Position numbers and translations under genes: made by a program. A DNA stretch of 64,000 nt from PALSA-1003 sp963791945 (GTDB taxonomy: Bacteria; Pseudomonadota; Gammaproteobacteria; Burkholderiales; Casimicrobiaceae), in NCBI GenBank assembly GCA_963791945.1, contig CAWBUD010000002.1:1178001-1242000 (forward strand). Direction: 5' to 3'. Under the pieces are notes generated by a model that saw only the letters and a list, made by a program, of their open reading frames with translations, made no database searches and had not been told where the DNA came from. The stretch's first letter is position 1. Each line of letters opens with the position of its first letter. Shown here piece after piece: positions 27,045 to 36,467 of the stretch.

Positions 27045-30000
27045 CTACAGTGGCTGCAGATCGGCGCGGCAACGTCGGATCCACTGCGCCGTCAGCTTCT
27101 CCTGCACGCCGTTTTGCGCGAGCCTTGCCTCGAGCGCTGCGAAGTCGACCACGTCGAGCGGCTGGTCCTGATTGAAGCAGGAGAAGACGTAGCTCAGCTG
27201 GCCGGTCTGCGGATCTCGATGCGGCTGCAGGCACTGCGCGCAGATCTCCTTCATCATGCACTGCATCGGCGAGTTGATCGAGGCGATGCCCCGATGCGCG
27301 CGCTTGAGATACGGCGCGAGCACGCCAACCCGCGCGGCGGCCACCGCGGCCATCATGCGGTCGGAGCCGATCGCCATCACGCGATCCGCGGCGGCGAACT
27401 CGATGGGCTGCTCGCCCAGCGCTCCGCTCGCGTACGCCTGCATCGCCTGCACGATGTTGCCGACGAAGGTCTTGTCGTGCGGGCGCGAAGGCGCGAACCC
27501 CGGCGCCTCGTCGCACGCCCAGACCACGACGTCGGCCGCGGCTTCGATGTCTGCGACCTTGTAGCGGTCGATCATCTTCCGATAGCCGGCGAAGTACAGC
27601 ACGCGGGAGCCGGCGTTGCGGAACGCCTGCCCGATGGAAAAAAGCACGGCATTCCCGAGTCCGCCCCCGGCGAGAACCACCGTCTCGCCTCCCGCGATCT
27701 CGGACGGCGTTCCGGTCGGACCCATGAGCACCACGGGCTCGCCGGGCTGCAACAGAGCGCAGAGGTTGGACGAACCGCCCATCTCGAGCACGATCGTCGA
27801 TACGAGACCGCGCTCGCGGTCGACCCAGGCGCCGGTGAGCGCGATGCCTTCCATTGCCAGTCGGGTGCCGTTCGCGCTCGGTGCGAGCGTCTCGAAATTC
27901 TGTAACCGGTAGAACTGCCCAGGCGCGAAGCGCCGTGCCGCCGCCGGCGCGCGAACGACCACTTCGACGATGGTCGGCGTCAGCCGCACGACGCGCTCGA
28001 CCGTCGCGCGCAGCTCGCGAGCGAGAATCCCGAGAAATTCCGCGTCGGTGCGCGACGACGCGGCGCGTACGCGGGCGAGCAGGCGATCGACGACCGGATA
28101 TCCGCGCGTCGCGCTCGCCATCGCCTTCACGACGTTGCCGTAGAACGACGGATGCAGGTCACCGAAGAAGCTGATCGCCCGACCGTCGGGCTGCAACGCG
28201 CTGAGCACCTGAGCGGCTTCGGGCTTGGCGAATCCCTTCTCCGGGCGCGCCGGTTCGCCGGACTCGTCCAGCACCCGAAAGTAGCGGCCGTCGAGATGGA
28301 AGTGGAACGGATCCTCGCGGGCGGCTATGGTATTGGGCTGCGTTCCGGCAGCGATCAGAATCGTCCGCGCCGGAAGCTCCACGCGGCCAGTCTCGTGCCA
28401 CATGCCATCGCCGTCGGTGCGCTGGACCGAGACGCGCAACGCGCGCGCCCGGCGGCCCGCGTCGACTTCAATCGCGACAGGCGTCAGGCCTTCCGCGAAC
28501 CAGATGCCTTCCTCCAGCGCCTTCGCGACTTCCTCGTGGTTCAGCGTGTACGACGGACTGTCGATGAGGCGCCGGCGATAGGCGATCGTCACTCCTCCCC
28601 AGCGCTGCAGGAGCTCCAGGACGCGCGCGGGCCGTCCTTCCCGCGCCGCTGTCGCGCGCTCCGCGCGGATCGCGCGCCCGTGATCCAGAAACTCGTGCGC
28701 GATCTCGCGCTCGTCCTCGGCCCACGCGGCTTCGGTGGCCTCGCCGCCCTCCTCCTCCGTCAACGTTTCGTAGCGGGCGAGGAATTTCTCCACCTGCACC
28801 GGGTAATAAGCGAGCGATTCGGTCGCGGTGTCGATCGCCGTGAGCCCGCCCCCGACGACGACGACAGGCAGCCTCACCTGCATGTTCGCGACCGAATCGG
28901 TCTTCGCGGCGCCCGTGAGCTGCAGCCCCATCAGGAAGTCCGAAGCGGTGCGCACGCCGTTGGCGAGCCCGTTGGGAAGATCGAGCACCGTGGGACGGCC
29001 CGCTCCCGCACACAGCGCGATGTGATCGAACCCGAGCGCGAAAGCACCGGCAGCGTCGAGCGTACCGCCGAAGCGCACGCCGCCGTGGAGCGCGAAGCGT
29101 TCGCGCCGCTCGAGCAGGATGCGGATCAACTTCAGGAAATTCTTGTCCCATCGCACCGTGATGCCGTACTCCGCGACGCCGCCGAACCCGGCCATGACCC
29201 GGCTCTCCAGCGGCTCGCGCAGGCAGTCGATGTCGCGGATGGGTTCGAACGCCACGCGTTCGCCCGATGGGGCGGCGCCGGTCACCGGGGACGGCAGCGG
29301 CTCGATCTTCAGCCCGTCGATGCCGACCACCGTGTGTCCTTCGTTGACCAGATGATGGGCGAGCGTGAAACCCGCCGGGCCCAGGCCCACGACCAACACG
29401 CGCTTGCCGCTCGCCTCGCGCGGCAGCGGCCGCCGGAGATTGAGGGGATTCCAGCGTGTGAGAAGCGAGTAGATCTCGAAACCCCAGGGCAGCGCGAGCA
29501 CGTCTTTGAGCACGCGAGTCTCTGATTGCGGGATGTCGACGGGATCCTGCTTCTGGTAGATGCAGGCTTTCATGCAGTCGTTGCAGATCCGGTGGCCCGT
29601 TGCCGCGACCAGCGGATTGTCGACGCAGATCACCGCCAGCGCGCCGAGCGCCCAGCCTTCGGCGCGGAGCTTATGGAACTCGGAGATCTTCTCCTCCAGC
29701 GGACAGCCCGCGAGCGTCACGCCGAAAGGCGACTTCCTGTACGTCGCCGCGCCTTCGTTCGCCGGCTTCTTTTCGCGCAAGCCCGACGCGCACGAGTCCT
29801 TTTGCTGCTCGTGGCACCAGATGCAGTAATGCGCCTGATCGAGTCCGCCGAGGAGATCGGTGCCGGCGTCGGTCAACGCGAAGCCGTCGCGGCGGCGCAG
29901 GTGCTCCGGGCCGAGACGCCACATGTCGACGCCGTGCCGCGTCTCGTGCTCGACGGGAATGAGCCGCAGGTAGTCGAGCTTGCGCGGCGCCTTGAACAGC

Positions 30001-30557
30001 ACGCCCTTGCGATGGAAAGCGCGGCCCTCGGGCGTTTGGGCCGCCCACGCCGCGTAACGCAGCGCAAGATCGATGTCGGCCGCGTTCGCCGCCTCGTCGA
30101 GTCCCCACTCGCCGACCTTTCGCGCGAACGCTAGCTCGCCCTCCGGATCGGCGAGCGAGGCGCCGAGGCGCGGCTCCAGCTCGGCGCGCAGCCGCACACC
30201 GTCGAAGCCCGCGGCTTCTTCGGCCCTGTACTTGTTCATCGCCTTGCGCTGCACGACCTGCCGCTTGCATGCGAAGATCGGCGCGAGCTCGTGCTGCGCC
30301 GCCTGCAGCACGCCGGCCTCGCGCTCGATGCCGAAGAGCCTCGCCAGCCAGTCCTCGAGCTGCGGCGCGAGAGCGATGAGCAGGTCCGATTCGGCCCTGC
30401 GCCCGAGCGCGTCCGGCGCGCTGCGCGCAGCCGCCAGCCGATCGGCGAGTGATGCGTCGGCCTGTGCGAGCCAGTCGAGGAAGGCTCGGTCGAGCGCCTG
30501 CAGACCTGCGGTGGAATAGAGGTCGGGGAACGAGAACCCGAATCCGAGCTTCAGCAT
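27045..30557 (-). CDS. Giant multidomain FAD/Fe-S oxidoreductase (GltD-like plus PyrK-like fusion)
   Basis: This 1170-residue cytoplasmic protein has several redox modules. Residues 1-240 are a helical region of unknown role. A Cys-rich region (~246-330) holds YCIWCHEQQKDSCASG, AGCPLEEKISEFHKLRAEG and HRICNDCMKACIYQKQDPVDIP, resembling the Fe-S domain of the glutamate synthase small subunit. GLGPAGFTLAHHL (~391) binds FAD and VVGGGLTAIDTATE (~572) binds NAD(P)H. From ~850 a ferredoxin-reductase/PyrK-type module follows: FAPGQFYRLQNFE, GPTGTPSEIAGGETVVLAGGGLGNAVLFSI, then a 2Fe-2S-like cluster CMMKEICAQC and SCFNQDQ. It probably moves electrons from NAD(P)H to an unknown acceptor. It stands alone between ornithine-lipid genes and an importer. 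Confidence 0.85.
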   Translation of the reverse strand: MLKLGFGFSFPDLYSTAGLQALDRAFLDWLAQADASLADRLAAARSAPDALGRRAESDLLIALAPQLEDWLARLFGIEREAGVLQAAQHELAPIFACKRQVVQRKAMNKYRAEEAAGFDGVRLRAELEPRLGASLADPEGELAFARKVGEWGLDEAANAADIDLALRYAAWAAQTPEGRAFHRKGVLFKAPRKLDYLRLIPVEHETRHGVDMWRLGPEHLRRRDGFALTDAGTDLLGGLDQAHYCIWCHEQQKDSCASGLREKKPANEGAATYRKSPFGVTLAGCPLEEKISEFHKLRAEGWALGALAVICVDNPLVAATGHRICNDCMKACIYQKQDPVDIPQSETRVLKDVLALPWGFEIYSLLTRWNPLNLRRPLPREASGKRVLVVGLGPAGFTLAHHLVNEGHTVVGIDGLKIEPLPSPVTGAAPSGERVAFEPIRDIDCLREPLESRVMAGFGGVAEYGITVRWDKNFLKLIRILLERRERFALHGGVRFGGTLDAAGAFALGFDHIALCAGAGRPTVLDLPNGLANGVRTASDFLMGLQLTGAAKTDSVANMQVRLPVVVVGGGLTAIDTATESLAYYPVQVEKFLARYETLTEEEGGEATEAAWAEDEREIAHEFLDHGRAIRAERATAAREGRPARVLELLQRWGGVTIAYRRRLIDSPSYTLNHEEVAKALEEGIWFAEGLTPVAIEVDAGRRARALRVSVQRTDGDGMWHETGRVELPARTILIAAGTQPNTIAAREDPFHFHLDGRYFRVLDESGEPARPEKGFAKPEAAQVLSALQPDGRAISFFGDLHPSFYGNVVKAMASATRGYPVVDRLLARVRAASSRTDAEFLGILARELRATVERVVRLTPTIVEVVVRAPAAARRFAPGQFYRLQNFETLAPSANGTRLAMEGIALTGAWVDRERGLVSTIVLEMGGSSNLCALLQPGEPVVLMGPTGTPSEIAGGETVVLAGGGLGNAVLFSIGQAFRNAGSRVLYFAGYRKMIDRYKVADIEAAADVVVWACDEAPGFAPSRPHDKTFVGNIVQAMQAYASGALGEQPIEFAAADRVMAIGSDRMMAAVAAARVGVLAPYLKRAHRGIASINSPMQCMMKEICAQCLQPHRDPQTGQLSYVFSCFNQDQPLDVVDFAALEARLAQNGVQEKLTAQWIRRCRADLQPL

Positions 30558-30798
30558 CGAAAACCAGCCCGCACGGCGGGCAAAAGGTCGATTTTACCTT
30601 CCGCGATCGGTCCGCCGCGAGCGCCTCACGGCATAAGCATAGAAGCGAGCGAACAGGGACAGCGCTTCCCCTGCGGCGGGTGGCACGGCTATGATCGCGG
30701 TCCACACTCCGGGACTCGCCAGGGCGCGTCGTCCGGCCACAGGCCGGGATTCAATTTCCGCCACGAGCGCCGGTCAAGTCAGAACCAATGAGGTGGAG

Positions 30799-31998
30799 AT
30801 GAAATCCTTGCTTAGGCTCTCTCAAGCCCTGCTCGTCGCAGCCCTCCTGGGCAACGCGATCGCTGCGGCTCAGCCGATCAAACTGGGCGAGCTCAACAGC
30901 TACAAGATGTTCCCGGCGTTTCTCGAGCCCTACCGAAAAGGCATGGAGCTGGCCGTCGAGCAACTGAATCGCGCGGGCGGCGTGATCGGACGGCCGCTCG
31001 AGCTCATCGTGCGCGACGACAACGGAAATCCGGGCGATGCGGTGCGTGCCGCCGAAGAGCTTCTGGCACGCGAGAAGGCCGACGTGCTCATGGGGACGTT
31101 CTCCTCAGCCGTCGGCCTGGCGGTGGCTGACTTCGCGCGACAGCGCCATGCGTTCTTTCTCGCCGCCGAGCCCCTGACCGACAAGATCGTCTGGGAGAAC
31201 GGCAACAAGTACACGTTCCGCCTGAGGCCGTCGACGTACATGCAGACCGCCATGCTGGTCCCCGACGCCGTGCGCCTCGACAAGCGCCGCTGGGCGATCG
31301 TCTATCCCAACTACGAGTACGGGACGGCTGCGACGGCCGCCTTCAAGCAGCTGATGATCGCGCGCCAGCCCGGCGGTATCGAATTCGTCGAGATCGCCGC
31401 GCCGCTCGGCAAGATCGACGCCGGTCCGGTCGTGCAGGCGCTGCTCGACGCCAAGCCCGATGCGATCTTCTCGTCGCTGTTCGCGGGGGATCTCGCCAAG
31501 TTCGTGCGCGAGGGCGAGCTGCGCGGACTGTTCCGCGACCGGCCGGTATTCAACCTGCTGGCGGGCGAACCCGAGTACCTCGATCCGCTGAAGGATGAGG
31601 CGCCCGCCGGCTGGTACGTCACGGGCTATCCCTGGTACGCGATCGCGACGCCCGAGCACAAGCGCTTCCTCGATGCCTATCAGGCGAAATTCAAGGACTA
31701 CCCACGACAGGGCTCCGTCGTCGGCTACACCGCCGTCATGAGCGTTGCCGCCGCCATTCGCAAGGCGAAAACCACCGACGCGGACAAGCTCGTCGCGGCC
31801 ATGAAGGGACTCAGTCTCGACACGCCGTTCGGCAGGATCACCTACCGCGCGCTCGACCATCAATCGACCATGGGCGCCTACGTGGGGCGTATCGCGGTCA
31901 AGGACGGCAGGGGCGTCATGGTCGACTGGAAGTACGCCAACGGCGCCGATTATCTTCCGTCAGACGACTGGGTGCGCGCACATCGGCCCGCGGAATAG
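30799..31998 (+). CDS. Branched-chain amino acid/amide-type ABC substrate-binding protein
   Basis: This 399-residue periplasmic receptor (Peripla_BP_6 / LivK-like) has a signal peptide (LLVAALLGNAIAAA, cleavage near AAAQP). Landmarks are KLGELNSYKMFPAFLEPYRKGMELAVEQLNRAGGVIGRPLELIVRDD, ADVLMGTFSSAVGLAVADFA and WAIVYPNYEYG. AGGTGGAG precedes the ATG at 30799; the open frame upstream is a non-coding extension. It heads the operon with a fused permease and a LivG-type ATPase. The substrate is unknown: the family takes amino acids, urea, amides and aromatic or dicarboxylic acids. Confidence 0.9.
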   Translation: MKSLLRLSQALLVAALLGNAIAAAQPIKLGELNSYKMFPAFLEPYRKGMELAVEQLNRAGGVIGRPLELIVRDDNGNPGDAVRAAEELLAREKADVLMGTFSSAVGLAVADFARQRHAFFLAAEPLTDKIVWENGNKYTFRLRPSTYMQTAMLVPDAVRLDKRRWAIVYPNYEYGTAATAAFKQLMIARQPGGIEFVEIAAPLGKIDAGPVVQALLDAKPDAIFSSLFAGDLAKFVREGELRGLFRDRPVFNLLAGEPEYLDPLKDEAPAGWYVTGYPWYAIATPEHKRFLDAYQAKFKDYPRQGSVVGYTAVMSVAAAIRKAKTTDADKLVAAMKGLSLDTPFGRITYRALDHQSTMGAYVGRIAVKDGRGVMVDWKYANGADYLPSDDWVRAHRPAE

Positions 31999-32076
31999 GA
32001 CGCAGGGCCCGAATCCGGCCGGGCTTCGGGATCCTTGCGTTCCCGGCGCGCGAATGAATTCGGCACGGAGCCTGCG

Positions 32077-33957
32077 TTGACGCTTTCCGGCTTGCTCATC
32101 CAGCTCGTCAACGGACTCGCCGGCGCGTCATCGCTCTTTCTCCTGGCCGCGGGCCTGACGCTCATTTTCGGCGTCACCCGCATCGTCAACTTCGCGCACG
32201 GCTCGCTCTACATGCTGGGCGCCTTTTGCGCCTATAGCGCAATCGCTCGCCTCGGCTCGACGGTCTCGGGCTACTGGCTGGCGGTACTCATCGCGGCGGT
32301 CGCGGTCGGCGGCATCGGTGCCTTGATCGAAATGCTGCTCCTGCGGCGCATCTACCGGGCGCCGGAACTGCTCCAGTTGATCGCGACCTTCGGCGTGGTG
32401 CTGATCGTCGAGGACGCCGCGCTCGCGCTCTGGGGACCCGAGGACCTGCTCGGGCCGCGGGCGGCGGGCTTCCGCGGCACGATCGAGATCGCGGGCCGCG
32501 TTCTCCCGCAGTACGACGCGCTGCTCATGCTGGTGGGACCGGTGGTGCTGGTCGCGCTCTGGTGGCTCGTGCGCCGCACGCGCTGGGGCATGATGGTGCG
32601 CGCAGCGTCGGAGAATCGCGTCCTGGCGCAGGCCCTTGGCATCGACCAGGCGCGGCTGTTCACGAGCGTCTTCTTCCTGGGCGCGCTGCTCGCCGGATTC
32701 GCCGGGGCGCTGGAGTTGCCGCGGGAGTCGGCTCATCTCGGCATGGATCTCTCGGTCATCGCCGAAGCGTTCGTCGTGACCGTCGTCGGCGGACTGGGCT
32801 CGATTCCCGGCGCGTTCATCGCCGCGATCCTCATCGGTGTCACCCGGGCGGTGTGCATCGGGCTGGGAGTGATCGACGTGGCCGGCGTCACGATCGCCTT
32901 CCCGAAGCTCACGCTGGTCGCCGAGTTCGTCGTGATGGCGCTGGTGCTCGCCGTGAAGCCGTATGGCCTGCTCGGCAGCGCGCCCGCCCCAGCGCCAACG
33001 ACGGCGATCGCCGAACACCGTACGCTGGTGCGCACCCCGGGGCGGCGCAGCGCCGTCGCCGCGCTCCTTGCCGTCGCGGTGGCGACGCTCCTCCCTCTCG
33101 TCGGCGACGAATACGACCTCGTGCTGGCGACCGATGTCCTCGTGTTCGCGCTGTTCGCGGCGAGCCTGCAGTTCATGCTCGGTGTGGGCGGGCTCGCTTC
33201 GTTCGGGCATGCGGCCTATTTCGGTCTCGGCGCCTACGCCGCCGCACTGGCCGTCCGGCACGGCGCGCCCATGGGAGCCGCGGTCGCGCTCGCGCCCGCG
33301 GCCGCCGCGCTCGGTGCGCTCGTCTTCGGCTGGTTCTGCGTGAGGCTCTCCGGCATCTACCTCGCGATGCTCACGCTCGCGTTCGCGCAGATCGTCTGGT
33401 CGATCGCATTCCAGTGGGACAGCTTCACCGGTGGATCCAACGGCCTCGTTGGCGTCTGGCCACCGCCATGGCTGAGTGGCAAGACCCTCTATTTTTATTT
33501 CACGCTCGGAGTCGTCGCGCTCGCCGCAGGGGCGATCGCCTGGCTCGCCCAGACGCCGTTCGGCTACTCCCTGCGTGCAGCCCGTGACTCCCGCTTGCGC
33601 GCGGAAGCGAGCGGCATCGACGTGCGATCGACGCAGTGGACAGGTTTCGTGCTCGCCGGCGCGTTCGCGGGTCTGGCCGGCGCCCTGTACGCGTTTTCCA
33701 AGGGCAGCATTTCGCCCGAGACGCTGGCCATCCCGCGCTCGGTCGACGCGCTGGTCATCGTGTTGCTCGGCGGCCTGAATTCGCTGGCCGGTCCGCTGCT
33801 CGGCGCAGCGGCGTTCATCGGACTTCAGGACACGCTTTCCCGGGCGACGGAATATTGGCGCGCCGGACTGGGTGTCGCGATCCTGCTCCTGGTCCTGGTA
33901 TTTCCGATGGGCATCGGCGGCGCCGTGCGGCAGCTCGTCGCTTCCCTCGATCGATGA
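32077..33957 (+). CDS. Fused LivH-LivM branched-chain-type ABC permease
   Basis: This 626-residue protein carries both permease subunits of a LIV-type importer in one chain. The N-terminal half is LivH-like (LLAAGLTLIFGVTRIVNFAHGSLYMLGAF; GLGSIPGAFIAAILIGVTRA). After a linker near residue 310-330 the C-terminal half is LivM-like (MLGVGGLASFGHAAYFGLGAYAAALAV; FTGGSNGLVGVWPPPWL; LLGGLNSLAGPLLGAAAFIGL). I chose TTG 32077 because GGAG lies 7 bases upstream and the LivH start follows directly. It lies 78 bases after the receptor and overlaps the ATPase start by four bases. Confidence 0.88.
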   Translation: MTLSGLLIQLVNGLAGASSLFLLAAGLTLIFGVTRIVNFAHGSLYMLGAFCAYSAIARLGSTVSGYWLAVLIAAVAVGGIGALIEMLLLRRIYRAPELLQLIATFGVVLIVEDAALALWGPEDLLGPRAAGFRGTIEIAGRVLPQYDALLMLVGPVVLVALWWLVRRTRWGMMVRAASENRVLAQALGIDQARLFTSVFFLGALLAGFAGALELPRESAHLGMDLSVIAEAFVVTVVGGLGSIPGAFIAAILIGVTRAVCIGLGVIDVAGVTIAFPKLTLVAEFVVMALVLAVKPYGLLGSAPAPAPTTAIAEHRTLVRTPGRRSAVAALLAVAVATLLPLVGDEYDLVLATDVLVFALFAASLQFMLGVGGLASFGHAAYFGLGAYAAALAVRHGAPMGAAVALAPAAAALGALVFGWFCVRLSGIYLAMLTLAFAQIVWSIAFQWDSFTGGSNGLVGVWPPPWLSGKTLYFYFTLGVVALAAGAIAWLAQTPFGYSLRAARDSRLRAEASGIDVRSTQWTGFVLAGAFAGLAGALYAFSKGSISPETLAIPRSVDALVIVLLGGLNSLAGPLLGAAAFIGLQDTLSRATEYWRAGLGVAILLLVLVFPMGIGGAVRQLVASLDR

Positions 33958-34718
33958 ACCGCGACGTGGAGCGACGGCGACCCGTACTGGCTGCAACGGG
34001 ACTGTCCAAGTCGTTCGACGGCCTGGACGCGGTGAGCGATGTTTCGTTCACGCTGTCCGCGGGCGAGATGGTGGCGATGATCGGGCCCAACGGCGCGGGT
34101 AAGACCACCTGTTTCAATCTCGTCACGGGCCAGCTTCGAGCCGATGCGGGCACTGTCTCGCTGCTCGGGGCGAGGATCGACGGCCTGCCGCCCCGCGCCA
34201 TCGCTCGCGCCGGCGTCGCACGGACATTCCAGGTGGCGGCGACTTTCGCCTCGATGACCGTGCGCGAGAATGTCCAGGTGGCCCTCCTCGCCCATGCCCG
34301 CGAGGAACGCCGCGTCGCCGTGCGGGCGGCAGCGCTTCGCGTCGCGGAAGCCGATGCGCTGCTCGAGCGCGTCGGGATGGCGGCATTGGCCGAGCAGGGT
34401 TGCGGGACGCTCGCTTACGGCGATGCGAAGCGCATCGAGCTTGCGCTCGCGTTGGCGAACGCGCCCCGAGCTCTGTTGATGGACGAGCCTACGGCGGGAA
34501 TGCCGATGGCCGCCCGCAGCGGCGTGATGCGCCTCGCGCGGATGCTCGCGCAACACGACGGAATCGCCGTGCTTTTCACCGAGCACGACATGGATGTCGT
34601 ATTCGAGCACGCGGACCGCGTCATCGTTCTTGACCGCGGACGGGTGATCGCCGACGGAACGCCGGAAGCGATTCGCGCCGACGCCCGAGTACGGGCCGTC
34701 TATCTCGGAACCGGTTAG
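33954..34718 (+). CDS. LivG-type ABC transporter ATP-binding protein
   Basis: This 254-residue ATPase has Walker A GPNGAGKTT, Q-loop AGVARTFQVAATFASMTV, a degenerate signature TLAYGDAKRIELALALA (normally LSYGxQ), Walker B ALLMDEPTAGM and H-loop FTEHDMDVVFEHAD. ATG 33954 overlaps the permease stop. LIV importers usually have two different ATPases, LivG and LivF. Here no LivF follows, so the importer may run on a LivG homodimer or borrow a LivF, for example the one at 43,714. Confidence 0.9.
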   Translation: MNRDVERRRPVLAATGLSKSFDGLDAVSDVSFTLSAGEMVAMIGPNGAGKTTCFNLVTGQLRADAGTVSLLGARIDGLPPRAIARAGVARTFQVAATFASMTVRENVQVALLAHAREERRVAVRAAALRVAEADALLERVGMAALAEQGCGTLAYGDAKRIELALALANAPRALLMDEPTAGMPMAARSGVMRLARMLAQHDGIAVLFTEHDMDVVFEHADRVIVLDRGRVIADGTPEAIRADARVRAVYLGTG

Positions 34719-34818
34719 CGGCCCGCCGGTCAGCGAGGCCGCTCGGGGCTGGCCGGCGCGACGCGTCCCCAGCGGCCGTGTCGGAAGTTCTTACAGTCGT
34801 CCCAAGCCGCGACGACGA

Positions 34819-34871
34819 ATGTCCATGCAAACAAGGGATTGCGATCAGGTATCGGTTTTGCATATGGACAT
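34819..34871. promoter_or_regulatory. Inverted repeat (ATGTCCATGCAAA ... TTTGCATATGGACAT)
   Basis: Arms at 34,819-34,831 and 34,857-34,871 are complementary apart from two extra bases in the second arm, with a 25-base spacer. It lies about 70 bases upstream of a small membrane ORF and in the gap after the LIV operon. It may be a regulator binding site or an mRNA hairpin. The rest of the 34,719-34,939 gap shows nothing recognisable. Confidence 0.45.
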
Positions 34872-34939
34872 GTTGAGAACAACAACTCGTGCGCCGGCTC
34901 ACAAGGCCAAGGCGCTGATCGGGGACGAGGGGGTTGGCT

Positions 34940-35080
34940 GTGACCGAGAGTCTGGGGGCAGGCTGGGTATTGATGCTGGTGTTCGCCGTCGGTGGGTTCG
35001 CCGGCATGGTGCTGGCTGCGCTGATGGTGGTCGCCGGCGCCGGTTCGGCGAGCGACGAACCGCGCGACTTGGGCGACTGA
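34940..35080 (+). CDS. Small single-pass membrane protein, 46 residues
   Basis: A GTG-started frame with a purine-rich ribosome site (GAGGGGG) encodes a short N-terminus, one strongly hydrophobic helix (GWVLMLVFAVGGFAGMVLAALMVVAGAG, split residues ~8-35) with GxxxG-type Gly spacing, and an acidic tail ending DEPRDLGD. I recognise no family. A longer open frame (147 codons) covers the same DNA in another frame but is Arg-rich and less convincing. The 215 bases from 35,081 to 35,295 show no further gene. Confidence 0.45.
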   Translation: MTESLGAGWVLMLVFAVGGFAGMVLAALMVVAGAGSASDEPRDLGD

Positions 35081-35295
35081 GCTTTCGGCTCGCCAACCGA
35101 TCTAAACGCGTGGCCGGCGGCGCAGGCCCGCGGCCTTCGCGTCCGGGTCTTGCAACGACACCACGACTTGGACATGCTTTGAGCCGGTCCGCCTCTCGCA
35201 ATCCCCACGGACGAGCGAGAACCGCGGTCAAGCTATCGCCTTCGCCGCCGCGGCAGGCCTAACGACGGCGGCGTGGCCCCACCAGGAGGCTCTTC

Positions 35296-36363
35296 ATGAA
35301 ACGACATTCCGGTTTTGTCCTGACAGCTCTGCTCGCGCTGGCCCTCGCTGCGCCGGCCCAGGCGTGGATTCGCAGCCCGGCGACGACCTTCGCCACGCTT
35401 CCCGCCGGCGCCACGACACCCGAAGGGATCACCGTCGATCCGCAGACGGGCGAGGTCTATGTATCGACCTTTGGCTTTCCGGACGGCACACCAGCGACCG
35501 CCGGTCAGGTCGTCGTGTTCGACGCTCACGGCAATCTGCTGCGCCAACTCGTGCTCGCGCCGTCGGGAGGCCTCGCGCAGATCAGCCCGCACCTGTTGGG
35601 ACTCGCGTTCAATCCGGCGAACCACGACCTTCTGGTTCTCGATTTCGGCCTCGGGAACGTATTGAAGGTCGAACCGAACACCGGCGTCGCCACGCTTTAC
35701 AGCTCGGTCGGCGCGGGCTCCGGCCTCAACGCATTGACCTTCGATGGTTCGGGGAACGTATACGTCTCGGATTCCTTCAACGGCACGATTTGGAAGATCG
35801 GCCCGACTCCCGGGCCGGCGTCGCCGTGGATGACCGACGCCCTGCTCGCGACGACCGGCGTTCCTCCTTTCGGCGCGAACGGTCTAGCCTTCAACCAGGC
35901 GCAGACGGTGCTCTTCGTGGCCAATACGGGAAACGATTCGGTCGTGCAGATTCCGGTATCGGGCGTACCCCTGGTCGCAGGCGCGCCAACGGTGTTCGCC
36001 TACAGCATCAACGGAGCGGACGGGGTAATCATCGATCAGAACGACAATATCTGGGTCTGCGCGAACCAGTCCGACGAGATCGTGGTGCTGGACAAGACCG
36101 GAAAGGTGATCGCGAAGCTCGGCGACTTCGACGGCGTCGACAATCAGGGCGCCGCCCGCGGTCTGCTGTTCCCCGCGAGCCTGGTGTTCAGCGGCAACTT
36201 CCTTCTCGTCACCAATCTCGCGCTCGATCTCAATACGCAGTTCGGCCTCCCCACAGTCGATTCGCAGTGGGCCGCCAAGGTAACCCGGTACACCGTGAGC
36301 AAGATCAATACCCATCTCCCGCCCATCTCGCCCAGCACGGCCGCGCCGGGGCACGGCCACTGA
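35296..36363 (+). CDS. Secreted NHL/SMP-30-like beta-propeller protein
   Basis: This 355-residue protein has a signal peptide (RHSGFVLTALLALALAAPAQA). The mature chain has repeated propeller blades: PEGITVDPQTGEVYVSTFG, LLGLAFNPANHDLLVLDFGLGNVLKVE, LNALTFDGSGNVYVSDSFNGTIWKI, ANGLAFNQAQTVLFVANTGNDSVVQI and ADGVIIDQNDNIWVCANQSDEIVVLD. These suggest a six-bladed NHL/SGL-type propeller. Related proteins are lactonases or binding scaffolds. It is monocistronic with its own terminator. The C-terminal PGHGH is unusual and may bind metal. Function unknown. Confidence 0.85.
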   Translation: MKRHSGFVLTALLALALAAPAQAWIRSPATTFATLPAGATTPEGITVDPQTGEVYVSTFGFPDGTPATAGQVVVFDAHGNLLRQLVLAPSGGLAQISPHLLGLAFNPANHDLLVLDFGLGNVLKVEPNTGVATLYSSVGAGSGLNALTFDGSGNVYVSDSFNGTIWKIGPTPGPASPWMTDALLATTGVPPFGANGLAFNQAQTVLFVANTGNDSVVQIPVSGVPLVAGAPTVFAYSINGADGVIIDQNDNIWVCANQSDEIVVLDKTGKVIAKLGDFDGVDNQGAARGLLFPASLVFSGNFLLVTNLALDLNTQFGLPTVDSQWAAKVTRYTVSKINTHLPPISPSTAAPGHGH

Positions 36364-36385
36364 CCGGCTTTCGTCGCCGACTCCA

Positions 36386-36417
36386 GACGCCGCGGCTCCG
36401 CCCGCGGCGTCGTCTTT
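36386..36417 (+). terminator. Rho-independent terminator of the propeller gene
   Basis: GACGCCGCGG (36386-36395) pairs with CCGCGGCGTC (36402-36411) around a six-base loop, followed by GTCTTTTG. It lies 22 bases after the propeller gene stop. Confidence 0.8.
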
Positions 36418-36467
36418 TGTGGCACCCTGAAGCGGGAACAACGCGGCCCATCCGCCATCGTAGCGCC

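Noticed and set aside
27032..27048. Hairpin GTAGGA/TCCTAC as terminator
   Set aside because: Stem is only six pairs with no T-run and overlaps a stop codon; not supported as an independent terminator.
34819..35262. Plus-strand 147-codon frame after the LIV operon
   Set aside because: Arg-rich, no motif; the 46-codon frame inside it in another phase has a better start and a clear membrane helix.
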